Shown piece after piece: positions 10,909 through 20,746 of a stretch of 64,000 nucleotides of DNA (the stretch's first letter is position 1; each line of letters starts with the position of its first letter). The translations under genes were made by a program, and so were the position numbers. The DNA is from Shouchella xiaoxiensis (lineage in GTDB: Bacteria > Bacillota > Bacilli > Bacillales > Bacillaceae_D), in NCBI RefSeq assembly GCF_016907895.1, contig NZ_JAFBCV010000002.1:186001-250000 (forward strand), given 5' to 3'. Under the pieces are notes generated by a model. That model did not search any database. It was given only the letters and a program-made list of their open reading frames with translations, and was not told the DNA's origin.

Positions 10909-10930
10909 CTATATAAGGGAGGGACGTGCT

Positions 10931-11401
10931 TTGAGCAAAATAGTCTCTAGCAAAGTGGAACAGTTGGTTTTACCAATTGTTCAGGAATTAAATCTTGAAC
11001 TCGTTGAAGTTGAATACAAAAAAGAAGGATCAAATTGGTTTTTGCGTGTCTTTATTGATTCTGACCGCGGTGTGAATTTAGATGATTGTGAAGCGGTTAG
11101 TGAAAAACTAAGTGAAGTGCTGGATGAAAAAGATCCGATTAGCGATGCTTACTTCTTGGAAGTTTCTTCGCCAGGTGCTGAGCGACCGCTTAAGAAGAAA
11201 GCAGACGTTGAAAAAGCCGTGGGTAAAGGGGTATATGCAACAACATATGAACCATTCAACGGTGCAAAATCATTTGAAGGCATTTTGGTATCATTTGATC
11301 AAGATGAACTTGTTATTGAAACAAAAGTAAAAACAAGAAAAGTAACGAATGTTGTTCCTTATGAAAAAGTAGCAAGTATTCGCTTATCTATTTTGTTATA
11401 A
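10931..11401 (+). CDS. rimP: Ribosome maturation factor RimP
   Basis: RimP assists 30S subunit maturation. The 156 residues have the two-domain pattern: an N-terminal alpha/beta domain with [10 protein letters not shown] and [18 protein letters not shown], a [14 protein letters not shown] block, and a C-terminal Sm-like barrel. TTG 10931 is the start, seven bases after AAGGGAGGG. It is the first gene of the operon that continues with nusA. The leader before it holds two hairpins. Confidence 0.95.
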   Translation: MSKIVSSKVEQLVLPIVQELNLELVEVEYKKEGSNWFLRVFIDSDRGVNLDDCEAVSEKLSEVLDEKDPISDAYFLEVSSPGAERPLKKKADVEKAVGKGVYATTYEPFNGAKSFEGILVSFDQDELVIETKVKTRKVTNVVPYEKVASIRLSILL

Positions 11402-11429
11402 GTTTTAGCAAAAAAAGGAGGTGCTTTCC

Positions 11430-12536
11430 ATGAATAGCGAATTTATGGAAGCCTTGTCTACGCTTGAAACAGACAAAGGAATAAAAAAAGATGTTATTAT
11501 TGAAGCAATTGAAGCAGCGTTAATATCCGGCTATAAGCGGAATTTCGGCCAAGCACAAAATGTGCGTGTTGATGTCAATCGGACGAATGGAAGTATTCGC
11601 GTGTTTGCACGTAAAATCGTTGTAGAAGAAGTATTTGACAAGCGCTTAGAGATTTCTGAAGATGACGCACAAGTGATTAATCCGAGCTACGAAGTCGACG
11701 ACGTGCTTGAAATTGAAGTAACGCCAAAAGACTTCGGTCGTATTGCTGCGCAAACAGCGAAACAAGTTGTTACTCAACGCGTACGTGAAGCAGAACGTGG
11801 CATTATTTATTCCGATTTTATTGATCGCGAAGAAGACATCATGAATGGAATTGTGCAGCGTCAAGACCACCGCTTTATTTATGTTGATCTTGGCAAAGTC
11901 GAGGCGCTATTGCCGCTTACGGAACAAATGCCTAATGAATCGTATAAGCATAACGACCGCATTAAAGCATTTATTACTAAAGTGGAAAAAACAACAAAAG
12001 GGCCACAAATTCTTATCTCTAGAACTCATCCAGGCCTGCTAAAGCGCTTGTTCGAACTAGAAGTCCCAGAAATTTACGATGGTACGGTTGAAATTAAATC
12101 GGTCTCGCGTGAAGCGGGTGACCGTTCGAAGCTCGCGGTTCATTCAGATAACCCTGAAGTTGATTCAGTTGGGGCATGTGTTGGTCAACGCGGTCAACGT
12201 GTTCAGACGATTGTCGATGAATTAAAAGGGGAAAAAATTGATATCGTTGAATGGTCAGAAGATCCTGTTGTCTATGTCGCCAATGCGCTTAGTCCAGCAA
12301 AGGTCATGAAAGTCAACGTACTTGATGGTGAAAAAATGACTCAAGTCATTGTCCCTGACTATCAATTATCTCTTGCAATTGGAAAACGAGGTCAAAACGC
12401 TCGCTTAGCAGCGAAATTGACCGGTTGGAAGATTGACATTAAAAGCGAATCAGAAGCGCGTGAACTAGGACTTCTTGATGAATCAAGTGAAGCGGATGAG
12501 CTAGAATCGTTTACGACAGCTGAAGAAGAGCGCTAA
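11430..12536 (+). CDS. nusA: Transcription termination/antitermination factor NusA
   Basis: NusA binds RNA polymerase and modulates pausing, termination and antitermination. The 368 residues are the short Gram-positive form: an N-terminal polymerase-binding domain, an S1 domain (about 135-200), then two KH domains with GACVGQRGQRVQ near residue 250 and AIGKRGQNARLAAKLTGWKIDI near 320. It lacks the C-terminal acidic repeats of proteobacterial NusA. ATG 11430 is the start, with AAAGGAGGTG seven bases before; the in-frame GTG at 11421 overlaps that site. It is probably controlled through the hairpins upstream of rimP. Confidence 0.96.
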   Translation: MNSEFMEALSTLETDKGIKKDVIIEAIEAALISGYKRNFGQAQNVRVDVNRTNGSIRVFARKIVVEEVFDKRLEISEDDAQVINPSYEVDDVLEIEVTPKDFGRIAAQTAKQVVTQRVREAERGIIYSDFIDREEDIMNGIVQRQDHRFIYVDLGKVEALLPLTEQMPNESYKHNDRIKAFITKVEKTTKGPQILISRTHPGLLKRLFELEVPEIYDGTVEIKSVSREAGDRSKLAVHSDNPEVDSVGACVGQRGQRVQTIVDELKGEKIDIVEWSEDPVVYVANALSPAKVMKVNVLDGEKMTQVIVPDYQLSLAIGKRGQNARLAAKLTGWKIDIKSESEARELGLLDESSEADELESFTTAEEER

Positions 12537-12556
12537 AATAAAGGCGGGGAATCGAT

Positions 12557-12832
12557 ATGAAACAACGAAAAGTACCGCTTAGAAAATGCATTGTCACAAA
12601 TGAAATGAGACCAAAAGGTGAATTAATGCGCATTGTTCGTACGACGGAAGGAACGGTTGAACTCGATCCGTCCGGTAAGAAAAACGGGCGCGGCGCTTAT
12701 TTAACAAATAGCGAAGACGTGTTTGAGACAGCGAAGAAGCGAGATAGTTTATCGCGCCATTTGCAAGTTCAAGTTAGTCAGGAAGCGTACGATCAGTTAA
12801 TTGCGGACCGTCTTAAAGGGAAGAAACGATGA
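12557..12832 (+). CDS. rnpM: YlxR/RnpM family RNA-binding protein
   Basis: This 91-residue basic protein belongs to the YlxR family, found between nusA and infB in Bacillota. The B. subtilis member was recently shown to bind and modulate RNase P. Seen here: the N-terminal RKCIVTNEMRPKGELMRIV segment, then the GRGAYL motif near residue 49, which forms the conserved positive patch. It overlaps the next gene by four bases (ATGA), so translation is probably coupled. Confidence 0.92.
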   Translation: MKQRKVPLRKCIVTNEMRPKGELMRIVRTTEGTVELDPSGKKNGRGAYLTNSEDVFETAKKRDSLSRHLQVQVSQEAYDQLIADRLKGKKR

Positions 12833-13137
12833 CAAACGAAGCAAAAGTGTTATCGCTTTTAGGACTCTGCCAACGTGCTGGTCAACTCATTTCAGGGGAA
12901 GAGCTCGTGTTGGATGATGTTCGAAAACAAAATGTCTCCCTCGTTATTTTGGCAAGTGACGCGAGCGCAAATACCGAAAAAAAAGTGAAAGATAAATGTA
13001 GCTATTATACAGTTCCGGCCTATATGACGAGCGACCGCTATGCTTTAGGTCAAGCAATCGGAAAAGAAGCACGTGTCGTTCTAGGCGTGAGGAGTGAAGG
13101 GTTTGCTAAGAAAATTGCTGCATTACTGAACCAATAA
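12829..13137 (+). CDS. ylxQ: L7Ae-family RNA-binding protein YlxQ
   Basis: This 102-residue protein is an L7Ae/L30e/S12e-type RNA-binding protein. The family recognises kink-turn RNA, and the B. subtilis protein is called RplGA or Ylx[17 protein letters not shown] is the conserved first helix, followed by LVILASDAS and an acidic-basic C-terminal half. It starts at ATG 12829 inside the end of rnpM. Its ribosomal partner is not shown by the sequence. Confidence 0.9.
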   Translation: MTNEAKVLSLLGLCQRAGQLISGEELVLDDVRKQNVSLVILASDASANTEKKVKDKCSYYTVPAYMTSDRYALGQAIGKEARVVLGVRSEGFAKKIAALLNQ

Positions 13138-13150
13138 TGGAGGTATGTAT

Positions 13151-15334
13151 ATGTCAAAAATGCGAATTCATGAATACGCAAAAGCAAATCAAGTTCAAAG
13201 CAAACAACTGATCGAAAAATTAAAGTCGATGGGTGTTGAAGTGTCCAATCATATGTCAACAGTCGAAGAAGAGACGTTAGGGAAGGCGAAGCAATCTATG
13301 CAATCATCTACAGGAAAAGACCAAAAAACAAATCAAACTCGTCCACAAGGGCAAAGCCAAGGTCAAGGTGGGAACCGCAGTAACCAATCATCCTCATCTA
13401 GCCAAGGAAACCGTTCTGGAGGAAATCGTCCAGGAGCCCAAGGGCGCAATAACAACAACAACCGCGGACCTGGTCAAGGAGGCGGCCGACCAGGAAACAA
13501 TAACAATCGCCGCAATCAAGGAAACCGTGGTGGCAAAAGACGTGGAGGCCCACAAAACAAGCCGAACCATCAGCAAATGCCGCTTCCTGAAAAAATCACC
13601 ATTTCTGGATCTCTCTCAGTTAGTGAGTTAGCTGCAAAGCTTCACCGTGAGGCTTCAGAGTTGATTAAGAAATTAATGGGACTCGGTGTTATGGCTACGA
13701 TTAACCAAGAGCTTGATAAAGACACGGTTGAACTTTTAGCTGCAGATTACGGTGTTGCTGTAGAAGAAGCTGTTTTTGTCGATGAGCTTGATATCGAGCT
13801 GTATGACAGTGAAGATAAAGAGGAAGAGCTACAAGAAAGACCTCCAGTTGTAACGATTATGGGGCATGTTGACCACGGTAAAACAACGTTACTTGATTCC
13901 ATTCGTAATACAAAAGTAACAGCTGGTGAAGCGGGTGGAATTACGCAACACATCGGTGCCTATCAAATTACGCAAAACAACAAGCAAATTACGTTCCTTG
14001 ATACACCTGGTCACGCTGCATTTACAACGATGCGTGCTCGTGGTGCGCAAGTAACTGATATTGCAATCATTGTTGTTGCAGCCGATGATGGTGTTATGCC
14101 ACAAACAAAAGAGGCGATTAGCCATGCGAAAGCAGCGGAAGTTCCAATTATTATCGCTGTCAATAAAATGGATAAAGAAGCGGCGAATCCAGATCGCGTT
14201 ATGCAAGAATTAACCGAGTATGAACTCGTTCCAGAAGCATGGGGCGGAGACACCATCTTTGTTAATGTATCTGCATTAAATGGGGACGGAATTGATGAGT
14301 TAATCGAAATGATTTTGCTTGTTTCTGAAGTGGAAGAGTTAAAAGCGAATCCAGATAAATTAGCTTCAGGTACAGTGGTTGAAGCTCAGTTAGATAAAGG
14401 GCGCGGACCGGTTGCAACCCTGCTTGTTCAAAGTGGAACATTAAACGTCGGCGATGCCGTTGTTGTTGGAAGCACATTTGGTCGTGTACGTGCTCTTGTA
14501 AACGATCTTGGTCGTCGTGTCAAAACGGTTGGACCTTCTGCTCCAGTCGAAATTACCGGCTTAAACGAAGTGCCACAAGCAGGCGATCGTTTCCAAGCGT
14601 TTAAAGATGAGAAAAAAGCGCGTCAAGTTGGTGAAGGGTTAATGGCTCGTTACCGTGAGCAGAACCTAACTGAATCATCAAAAGTAAGCCTAGATGATTT
14701 GTTTAATCAGATCCAGCAAGGGGATATTAAGGACATTAACGTTATCATTAAAGCGGACGTTCAAGGTTCTGTTGAGGCAATGAAAGGTTCACTTGAAAAA
14801 ATCGACGTTGCAGGTGTGAAAGTTAATATTATTCATACAGGTGCTGGGGCGATTACAGAATCGGATATCATTCTTGCTTCTGCATCAAACGCAATCGTAA
14901 TCGGCTTTAATGTTCGTCCTGACGTTAACGCGAAACGAGTAGCTGAAGCGGAAAACGTAGACATTCGTTTACACCGCGTTATCTACAATGCGATTGATGA
15001 GATCGAGCAGGCAATGAAAGGTGCGCTTGACCCTGAGTTTGAAGAAAAAGTCATCGGTCAAGTTGAAGTTCGCACAACGTTTAAAGTATCTAAAGTAGGG
15101 ACAATTGCTGGTTCGTACGTTACGGAAGGAAAGATTACCCGTAACTCTACGGTACGCTTAATCCGTGATGGCATTGTTGTCTATGAAGGTGAACTAAACG
15201 CATTAAAACGTTTTAAAGATGATGCGAAAGAAGTAGCGGCGGGGTACGAGTGTGGTATTACGCTTGAAAAGTTCAATGATATTAAAGAAGGCGACATCAT
15301 TGAAGCATATGTCATGGAAGAAATTAAGCGCTAA
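13151..15334 (+). CDS. infB: Translation initiation factor IF-2
   Basis: IF-2 is the GTPase that brings fMet-tRNA to the 30S subunit and promotes subunit joining. The 727 residues hold an N-terminal IF2N helix domain, a low-complexity linker at about residues 55-145 rich in Gly, Asn, Gln, Arg and Ser, a second IF2N domain, the G domain (GHVDHGKT near 240, [12 protein letters not shown]) and the C-terminal beta-barrel and tRNA-binding domains. ATG 13151 is chosen because TGGAGGT lies seven bases upstream; an in-frame ATG at 13145 is too close to it. The stop overlaps ylxP by one base. Confidence 0.97.
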   Translation: MSKMRIHEYAKANQVQSKQLIEKLKSMGVEVSNHMSTVEEETLGKAKQSMQSSTGKDQKTNQTRPQGQSQGQGGNRSNQSSSSSQGNRSGGNRPGAQGRNNNNNRGPGQGGGRPGNNNNRRNQGNRGGKRRGGPQNKPNHQQMPLPEKITISGSLSVSELAAKLHREASELIKKLMGLGVMATINQELDKDTVELLAADYGVAVEEAVFVDELDIELYDSEDKEEELQERPPVVTIMGHVDHGKTTLLDSIRNTKVTAGEAGGITQHIGAYQITQNNKQITFLDTPGHAAFTTMRARGAQVTDIAIIVVAADDGVMPQTKEAISHAKAAEVPIIIAVNKMDKEAANPDRVMQELTEYELVPEAWGGDTIFVNVSALNGDGIDELIEMILLVSEVEELKANPDKLASGTVVEAQLDKGRGPVATLLVQSGTLNVGDAVVVGSTFGRVRALVNDLGRRVKTVGPSAPVEITGLNEVPQAGDRFQAFKDEKKARQVGEGLMARYREQNLTESSKVSLDDLFNQIQQGDIKDINVIIKADVQGSVEAMKGSLEKIDVAGVKVNIIHTGAGAITESDIILASASNAIVIGFNVRPDVNAKRVAEAENVDIRLHRVIYNAIDEIEQAMKGALDPEFEEKVIGQVEVRTTFKVSKVGTIAGSYVTEGKITRNSTVRLIRDGIVVYEGELNALKRFKDDAKEVAAGYECGITLEKFNDIKEGDIIEAYVMEEIKR

Positions 15335-15615
15335 TGGTGCTGGCGCTTGTTCGATGCGAATTGTTCATTTATATGGCACAGTCGCTTAAGGACAAACGAT
15401 CGGTTGTGAAAAGCATTGTCACAAAGACACGTCAACGCTGTAACGTTAGTGTTGCTGAGACGGGTTATCAAGAGGTCTGGCAACGTTCGGAGCTGACGCT
15501 TTGTGCGGTTGGATCAAGTAGAAAGAGTGCGGAAGCAGAATTATTCCGTGCTCTTTCGCTTATCGACCAAGCAGACAATGTGGAGCGCACGATAACCGAT
15601 TGGGAATGGGTTTAA
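15334..15615 (+). CDS. ylxP: YlxP, DUF503 family protein
   Basis: This 93-residue protein belongs to the DUF503/YlxP family, always found by infB and rbfA in Bacillota and of uncertain function, though its position suggests a role in ribosome assembly. The conserved SLKDKRSVVKSIVTKTRQRCNVSVAETG region covers most of the first half, and the C-terminus ends IDQADNVERTITDWEWV. The start overlaps the infB stop (TAATG), showing tight translational coupling. Confidence 0.9.
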   Translation: MVLALVRCELFIYMAQSLKDKRSVVKSIVTKTRQRCNVSVAETGYQEVWQRSELTLCAVGSSRKSAEAELFRALSLIDQADNVERTITDWEWV

Positions 15616-15635
15616 TATTTTAGTTAGAGGTGAGC

Positions 15636-15986
15636 ATGTTGGCTAGTAACCGTGCTGTTCGCGTAGGCGAACAAATGAAAAAAGAATTAAGCGATATTTT
15701 AATTCGAGAAATTAAAGATCCGCGCGTCCGTTTTGTCACGATTACAGGCGTAGATGTAACAGGAGATTTACAGCAGGCGACTGCGTACATTACCATTTTA
15801 GGTGAAGCGGAAGAACAGAAAGCGACTCTTGCTGGACTTGAAAAAGCAAAGGGTTTCATTCGTTCAGAAATTGGTAAGCGAATTCGCTTACGAAAAACGC
15901 CTGAATTAACATTTGCGATTGATGAGTCGATTCAATACGGGAATCATATCGAATCGCTTTTACGTGAAGTAAAAAAAGAGGATTAA
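15636..15986 (+). CDS. rbfA: Ribosome-binding factor A
   Basis: RbfA is a KH-fold protein needed for late 30S maturation and cold adaptation. The protein has about 116 residues, with the family patterns [34 protein letters not shown] and the C-terminal [14 protein letters not shown]. Candidate starts are GTG 15630, ATG 15636 and TTG 15639; GAGG ends at 15630, and I take the ATG, though the TTG has better spacing. Neighbours are ylxP and truB, as in B. subtilis. Confidence 0.95.
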   Translation: MLASNRAVRVGEQMKKELSDILIREIKDPRVRFVTITGVDVTGDLQQATAYITILGEAEEQKATLAGLEKAKGFIRSEIGKRIRLRKTPELTFAIDESIQYGNHIESLLREVKKED

Positions 15987-16048
15987 ACTACACTGAGGGT
16001 AGCGGCGATGGCTGCTGCTCTTTATTTTTTGAAAGGAGTGTCGTTCAT

Positions 16049-16966
16049 ATGGAACCATCAGGCATTCTTGCTTTACATAAGCCACGGGGAATGACTTCCC
16101 ATGACTGTGTTTATAAACTACGGAAGCTGTTTCAAACAAAGAAGGTCGGGCATACGGGAACGCTTGACCCAGAAGTAGACGGCGTCTTGCCAATCTGCAT
16201 TGGCAGGGCAACAAAAGTAGCTGAGTACATGACCAATTTTGATAAAACGTACGTCGGAGAGGTGACGCTTGGTTTTACCACAACAACTGAAGACGCCTAC
16301 GGTGAGCTTGTTGAACAAAAGCCGGTGCTGGACAAATTTTCAGCACCGGAGATTAAAGCAGTTCTTCAATCGTTTACGGGGGAGATTACACAAACGCCAC
16401 CATATTACTCTGCTGTCAAAGTAAATGGAAAGCGGTTGTATGAGTATGCAAGGGCAGGAATAGAGGTTGAACGGCCATCGCGGCACGTTCAAATTTATGC
16501 ACTGGAGTTTATTGATAGCACTAAGCGCGAAAGCGAACAATTTTCCTTTGCGTTTCAAGTAACCTGTAGCAAAGGGACATACGTCCGCACGCTGGCTGTC
16601 GATATTGGCAGAGCTCTCGGTTATCCAGCGCATATGTCAAAGTTAACGCGAACCGCCTCGGGCTCTTTTTTGTCTAGTGATACAATAACGTTTGAAGCGC
16701 TTGAGGAAATGTCTTTAGCAGAGCGACAGGCGTTGCTCTACCCGTTTGATCGGGCACTGGAACAATTTCCTCGTCAAATTGCGAATCGCGATCTAGAAAA
16801 AAAAATTCGCAATGGTGCCGTACTTGATGAGTCTTTAGCCTTTGGAGAACAGCCTTTTTTGTTCTATAATGAGGATGGAGAGTGCTTGGCTCTTTATAAG
16901 CCACACCCGAGCAAAGCAGGACTCATTAAGCCGGAAAAACTGTTTTGTCAGTCAGCAGGATTGTAG
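16049..16966 (+). CDS. truB: tRNA pseudouridine-55 synthase
   Basis: TruB makes the pseudouridine at position 55 in the T-loop of all elongator tRNAs. The 305-residue protein shows the KPRGMTSHD motif near residue 12 and the catalytic HTGTLDPEVDGVLP block with its aspartate near residue 40. Further on are CSKGTYVRTLAVDIG near 175 and a short C-terminal PUA-like region. ATG 16049 follows GAAAGGAGTG. It overlaps nothing upstream and lies 14 bases before ribF. Confidence 0.96.
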   Translation: MEPSGILALHKPRGMTSHDCVYKLRKLFQTKKVGHTGTLDPEVDGVLPICIGRATKVAEYMTNFDKTYVGEVTLGFTTTTEDAYGELVEQKPVLDKFSAPEIKAVLQSFTGEITQTPPYYSAVKVNGKRLYEYARAGIEVERPSRHVQIYALEFIDSTKRESEQFSFAFQVTCSKGTYVRTLAVDIGRALGYPAHMSKLTRTASGSFLSSDTITFEALEEMSLAERQALLYPFDRALEQFPRQIANRDLEKKIRNGAVLDESLAFGEQPFLFYNEDGECLALYKPHPSKAGLIKPEKLFCQSAGL

Positions 16967-16980
16967 GAGGGGCAGAAGAA

Positions 16981-17928
16981 GTGAAGCTTGTTAAAATAAA
17001 TGTAGATAATGTACATACCGTTCAAGCACCTGATCAAGTTGTTATGGCGCTTGGTTATTTCGATGGCGTTCATCGAGGGCATCAAGCAGTGATTGGGCGT
17101 GCAATTGCCGAAGCGCAAACTCGAGGGATAAAAGCGGCTGTTATGACGTTTTATCCACATCCGAAAGAAGTGCTTGGGAGTCCCGATAAGCCAATGCGCT
17201 ATTTAACACCGCTTCAATACAAAATTGATCAACTTGAGAATTTAGGTGTTGATCTTGTTTATGCGGTTGAGTTTACAAAGGATTTTTCCAAACTGACGCC
17301 ACAGCAGTTCGTTGATCGTTTTTTAGTCGATTTAAATGTGACTCATCTTGTCGCTGGATTTGATTTCACTTATGGTGTGAAAGGGTCTGGTACGATGGAT
17401 GATTTAGCCCAGTTTGCGCAAGAACGTTTTACCTACACCATTGTTGAAAAATTGAGCGATGACAATGAAAAAATTTCTTCAACTCGTATACGAAACGAGC
17501 TTGATTCTGGAAACGTAAGCGAAGTAGAGCGCTTGCTTGGCTATTCTTATCGTTTAAGCGGAACCGTTATTCATGGTGATGCGAGAGGGCGCTTAATCGG
17601 TTATCCAACAGCAAATGTTTCGCCGACAGAGCGTTTCTTTATTCCAAAAACGGGCGTGTATGTTGTGACGCTTTCGCTTGGTGATGAGACGTTTACAGGG
17701 ATGGCGAACGTAGGCTTTAAGCCAACATTTGTTGATGATCTACCGGAGCCATCAATTGAAGTTCATATTTTTGACTTTGATCGTGACATTTATGATGAAC
17801 ATGTTGTTGTAACGTTTTTGGATCGCATTCGTGATGAGCAAAAGTTTAGCGGGATTGACGAGATTAAAGCACAGCTTGCTAGAGATGAACAGACCAGTCG
17901 AGTTTTGCTCGAGCAAAGAAAGATCTAG
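16981..17928 (+). CDS. ribF: Bifunctional riboflavin kinase / FAD synthetase
   Basis: RibF (RibC in B. subtilis) phosphorylates riboflavin to FMN and adenylates FMN to FAD. The 315-residue protein has an N-terminal nucleotidyltransferase domain with GYFDGVHRGHQAVI near residue 25 and ISSTRIRNELDSG near 160, and a C-terminal kinase domain with GRLIGYPTANV near 195. GTG 16981 is the start, preceded at eight bases by AGGAGGGG; a longer in-frame extension into truB lacks a ribosome-binding site. It is the last gene of the rimP operon before the rpsO promoter. Confidence 0.95.
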   Translation: MKLVKINVDNVHTVQAPDQVVMALGYFDGVHRGHQAVIGRAIAEAQTRGIKAAVMTFYPHPKEVLGSPDKPMRYLTPLQYKIDQLENLGVDLVYAVEFTKDFSKLTPQQFVDRFLVDLNVTHLVAGFDFTYGVKGSGTMDDLAQFAQERFTYTIVEKLSDDNEKISSTRIRNELDSGNVSEVERLLGYSYRLSGTVIHGDARGRLIGYPTANVSPTERFFIPKTGVYVVTLSLGDETFTGMANVGFKPTFVDDLPEPSIEVHIFDFDRDIYDEHVVVTFLDRIRDEQKFSGIDEIKAQLARDEQTSRVLLEQRKI

Positions 17929-17935
17929 TAACTAC

Positions 17936-17964
17936 TTGCAATTATTCATTTAGAAGACTATAAT
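17936..17964 (+). promoter_or_regulatory. Sigma-A promoter of rpsO
   Basis: TTGCAA at 17936-17941, a 17-base spacer and a consensus TATAAT at 17959-17964. Transcription would begin near 17971. Confidence 0.85.
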
Positions 17965-17970
17965 AACAAG

Positions 17971-18057
17971 TGTTCGTTTTACTACGAACGCGACCCAGTT
18001 CTTGGCAGGGCGATTCACCAACGTCTGCTCAGAAGTCGGGTTTAAGAAAAAAGGAGG
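17971..18057 (+). promoter_or_regulatory. Structured 5' leader of rpsO, possible S15 autoregulatory RNA
   Basis: After the promoter, GTTCG pairs with CGAAC around an eight-base loop (17971-17990). Next, GACCC near 17991 can pair with GGGTT near 18039 around an inner region that holds GCAG and CTGC. S15 represses its own mRNA through leader structures in several bacteria; whether this is such a site is inference. Confidence 0.4.
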
Positions 18058-18065
18058 TGGCTCTG

Positions 18066-18335
18066 ATGGCATTAACTCAAGAGCGCAAGAATGAACTAAT
18101 TGCAGATTTTAAAACGCATGATACGGACACTGGATCTCCAGAAGTTCAAGTGGCTATCCTTACGGAGCAAATTAACACGTTAAACGATCATTTGCGTACG
18201 CATAAGAAAGATCATCACTCACGTCGTGGTCTTTTGAAAATGGTTGGTCAACGTCGTAACTTGCTAACTTACTTGCGTAATAAAGACGTAACACGTTATC
18301 GTAATCTAGTTGATAAACTTGGTTTACGCCGATAG
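18066..18335 (+). CDS. rpsO: Ribosomal protein S15
   Basis: S15 is a primary 16S rRNA binding protein of the 30S platform. The 89 residues are the standard length. They carry the [16 protein letters not shown] segment, the rRNA-contacting [15 protein letters not shown] region and the C-terminal [19 protein letters not shown] 18066 follows AAAAAAGGAGGTGG. It has its own promoter and terminator and lies before pnp, as in most bacteria. Confidence 0.98.
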   Translation: MALTQERKNELIADFKTHDTDTGSPEVQVAILTEQINTLNDHLRTHKKDHHSRRGLLKMVGQRRNLLTYLRNKDVTRYRNLVDKLGLRR

Positions 18336-18341
18336 GATTTG

Positions 18342-18372
18342 AAAAAAGCGGGGGATTCTCTCCCGCTTTTTC
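18342..18372 (+). terminator. Intrinsic terminator of rpsO
   Basis: An A-rich and GCGGG left arm pairs with CCCGCTTTTT (18362-18371) around a nine-base loop, with T residues closing the 3' side. Confidence 0.85.
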
Positions 18373-18497
18373 TTCATGAATATGAATGAACAAGGAATCT
18401 TACAAACAAGCATTCGAAATAACTCTTTTAAACTTATTCTGATTCGGTCATAATAAGAAAGAAGAATTTTTTAGATGTACGAGAGGAGTACACAGTC

Positions 18498-20636
18498 ATG
18501 AATCAAGAACGACAGGAGTTTTCCATTGACTGGGCTGGACGCACGTTTACAGTCGAAGTGGGACAACTAGCGAAACAAGCAAGTGGAGCAGTTCTTGTTC
18601 GTTATGGAGACACAGCCGTGCTATCAACTGCAACGGCTTCAAAGGAGCCAAAGGATCTTCCTTTCTTTCCACTGACGGTCAATTATGAAGAACGATTATA
18701 TGCAGCAGGTAAAATCCCAGGAGGATTTATTAAACGAGAAGGTCGCCCGAGTGAAAACGCGATATTAACAAGTCGCTTAATCGACCGTCCGATTCGTCCA
18801 CTATTCCCAGATGGTTTTCGTAACGATGTACAAGTCATAAGCATTGTTATGAGTTCAGATCAAAACGCTTCTTCTGAAATGGCAGCGATGATTGGATCAT
18901 CCCTTGCGCTATCTGTATCGGATATTCCTTTTGACGGACCGATTGCCGGGGTAACGATTGGCCGAATAAACGGAGAGTTTGTCGTAAACCCAACACCGAG
19001 TCAACTAGCTGAAAGTGACATTGATCTTGTTGTTGCGGGTACAAAAGATGCCATCAACATGGTTGAAGCAGGCGCGAAAGAAGTACCTGAGGAAATCATG
19101 CTTGAAGCGATTCTTTTTGCCCATGAAAACATTAAAGAAATGATTGCGTTCCAAGAAACAATCGTTGCCGCGTGCGGTAAAGAAAAGCGTGATATTCCGC
19201 TTAAAAAGTTTGATGCTGAACTTGAAGCAACGCTTAGAGAAACCGCAGAAGCTTCGATAAAAGAAGCGGTTCAAGTGGTTGAAAAGCATGCGCGTCAAGA
19301 AGCCATTGATGCAGTGATTGCAGCACAAGTGGAACAGTATGAGGAAAATGAAGATGTTAACGTTGGTGAAGTGAAGGGCATTCTTCAGATGTTTGTAAAA
19401 GAAGAAGTTCGTCGCCTCATAACGGTAGATAAAATCCGTCCTGATGGTCGTGGTGTTGATGAAATTCGTTCACTAGACTCACAGATTAACATGCTTCCAC
19501 GCACGCATGGTTCAGGCTTATTTACACGAGGTCAAACACAGGCACTAAGTATCTGTACATTAGGTGCGCTTGGTGATGTGCAAATCTTGGACGGGCTTGG
19601 TATCGAAGAAACAAAACGCTTCATGCACCATTATAACTTCCCGCAGTTCAGCGTTGGTGAAACAGGTCCAATTCGTGCGCCAGGTCGTCGTGAAATTGGT
19701 CATGGGGCGCTTGGTGAACGTGCGCTAGAGCAAGTGATTCCAAACGAACAAGATTTCCCTTATACGATTCGCTTAGTATCTGAGGTGCTTGAATCGAATG
19801 GTTCAACATCACAAGCTAGTATTTGTGCAAGTACGCTTGCGATGATGGATGCTGGGGTGCCAATTAAAGCACCGGTTGCCGGAATTGCGATGGGACTTGT
19901 TAAACAAGGCGAGCATATGACCGTCTTAACGGATATTCAAGGAATGGAAGATGCATTAGGAGATATGGACTTCAAAGTAGCTGGTACGGCTGCTGGAATT
20001 ACCGCTCTGCAAATGGACATCAAGATTTCGGGAATTAACCGTCAAGTACTTGAACAGGCGCTTGAACAAGCGAAGCGTGGACGTATGAAGATTCTTGATA
20101 ATATGTTGACTGCAATTGAAAAACCACGCGAAGAGCTATCAGAATTTGCACCGAAGATCTTAACTTTGGCTATTAACCCAGATAAGATTCGTGATGTTAT
20201 TGGGCCAAGTGGTAAAGTCATTAACAAGATCATTGAAGAGACGAATGTAAAAATTGACATCGAGCAAGATGGTACGGTTTATATCTCTTCTTTAGATGCA
20301 CAGATGAATGCCAAAGCAAAACAAATTATTGAAGATCTTGTTCGCGAAGTTGAAGTTGGCAAAACGTATCATGGAAAAGTGAAGCGCGTTGAAAAATTCG
20401 GCGCATTCGTTGAGGTCTTTAAAGGCAAAGACGGACTTCTTCATATTTCACAAATCTCGGAAGAGCGAGTGAATAAAGTGGAAGATGTCCTGAAAATTGG
20501 TGATGAGATTGACGTTCGCGTAACGGAGATTGATAGCCAAGGTCGTGTAAACTTGTCACGCAAAGTTTTATTAAAAGAACAACGTGAGAAGGAAGAGAAA
20601 GAACAAGCTGCTAAAGAAGAAGCAGCAACAGAATAA
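18498..20636 (+). CDS. pnp: Polynucleotide phosphorylase
   Basis: PNPase degrades RNA 3' to 5' using phosphate and is part of the RNA decay machinery with RNase J and RNase Y, also encoded in this window. The 712 residues contain two RNase PH domains (about 10-230 and 305-540), a KH domain with [14 protein letters not shown] near 565, and an S1 domain near 620-690. The C-terminus is charged. ATG 18498 follows GAGAGGAG. The 160 bases before the gene hold the rpsO terminator and only a weak promoter-like pair. Confidence 0.97.
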   Translation: MNQERQEFSIDWAGRTFTVEVGQLAKQASGAVLVRYGDTAVLSTATASKEPKDLPFFPLTVNYEERLYAAGKIPGGFIKREGRPSENAILTSRLIDRPIRPLFPDGFRNDVQVISIVMSSDQNASSEMAAMIGSSLALSVSDIPFDGPIAGVTIGRINGEFVVNPTPSQLAESDIDLVVAGTKDAINMVEAGAKEVPEEIMLEAILFAHENIKEMIAFQETIVAACGKEKRDIPLKKFDAELEATLRETAEASIKEAVQVVEKHARQEAIDAVIAAQVEQYEENEDVNVGEVKGILQMFVKEEVRRLITVDKIRPDGRGVDEIRSLDSQINMLPRTHGSGLFTRGQTQALSICTLGALGDVQILDGLGIEETKRFMHHYNFPQFSVGETGPIRAPGRREIGHGALGERALEQVIPNEQDFPYTIRLVSEVLESNGSTSQASICASTLAMMDAGVPIKAPVAGIAMGLVKQGEHMTVLTDIQGMEDALGDMDFKVAGTAAGITALQMDIKISGINRQVLEQALEQAKRGRMKILDNMLTAIEKPREELSEFAPKILTLAINPDKIRDVIGPSGKVINKIIEETNVKIDIEQDGTVYISSLDAQMNAKAKQIIEDLVREVEVGKTYHGKVKRVEKFGAFVEVFKGKDGLLHISQISEERVNKVEDVLKIGDEIDVRVTEIDSQGRVNLSRKVLLKEQREKEEKEQAAKEEAATE

Positions 20637-20643
20637 AGATAAG

Positions 20644-20673
20644 AGACTGGGGCGATTTCCTAGTCTTTTTTTG
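20644..20673 (+). terminator. Intrinsic terminator of pnp
   Basis: AGACT at 20644-20648 extended by three further pairs meets AGTCT at 20662-20666, with a seven-base loop and a seven-T tail. Confidence 0.75.
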
Positions 20674-20746
20674 TTTCTCAACGTCTAGTCCCCTCCTTCG
20701 CTACATAGACATGCTAAGAGATGTTTTTTAGCTAGGGGGCGATTAA

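Noticed and set aside
13368-13631. An 87-codon open frame in another frame of infB
   Set aside because: It arises from the repetitive linker of infB and has no ribosome-binding site or homology-like pattern.
18400-18497. Sigma-A promoter directly before pnp
   Set aside because: TTTTAA-N17-CATAAT is too weak to annotate.
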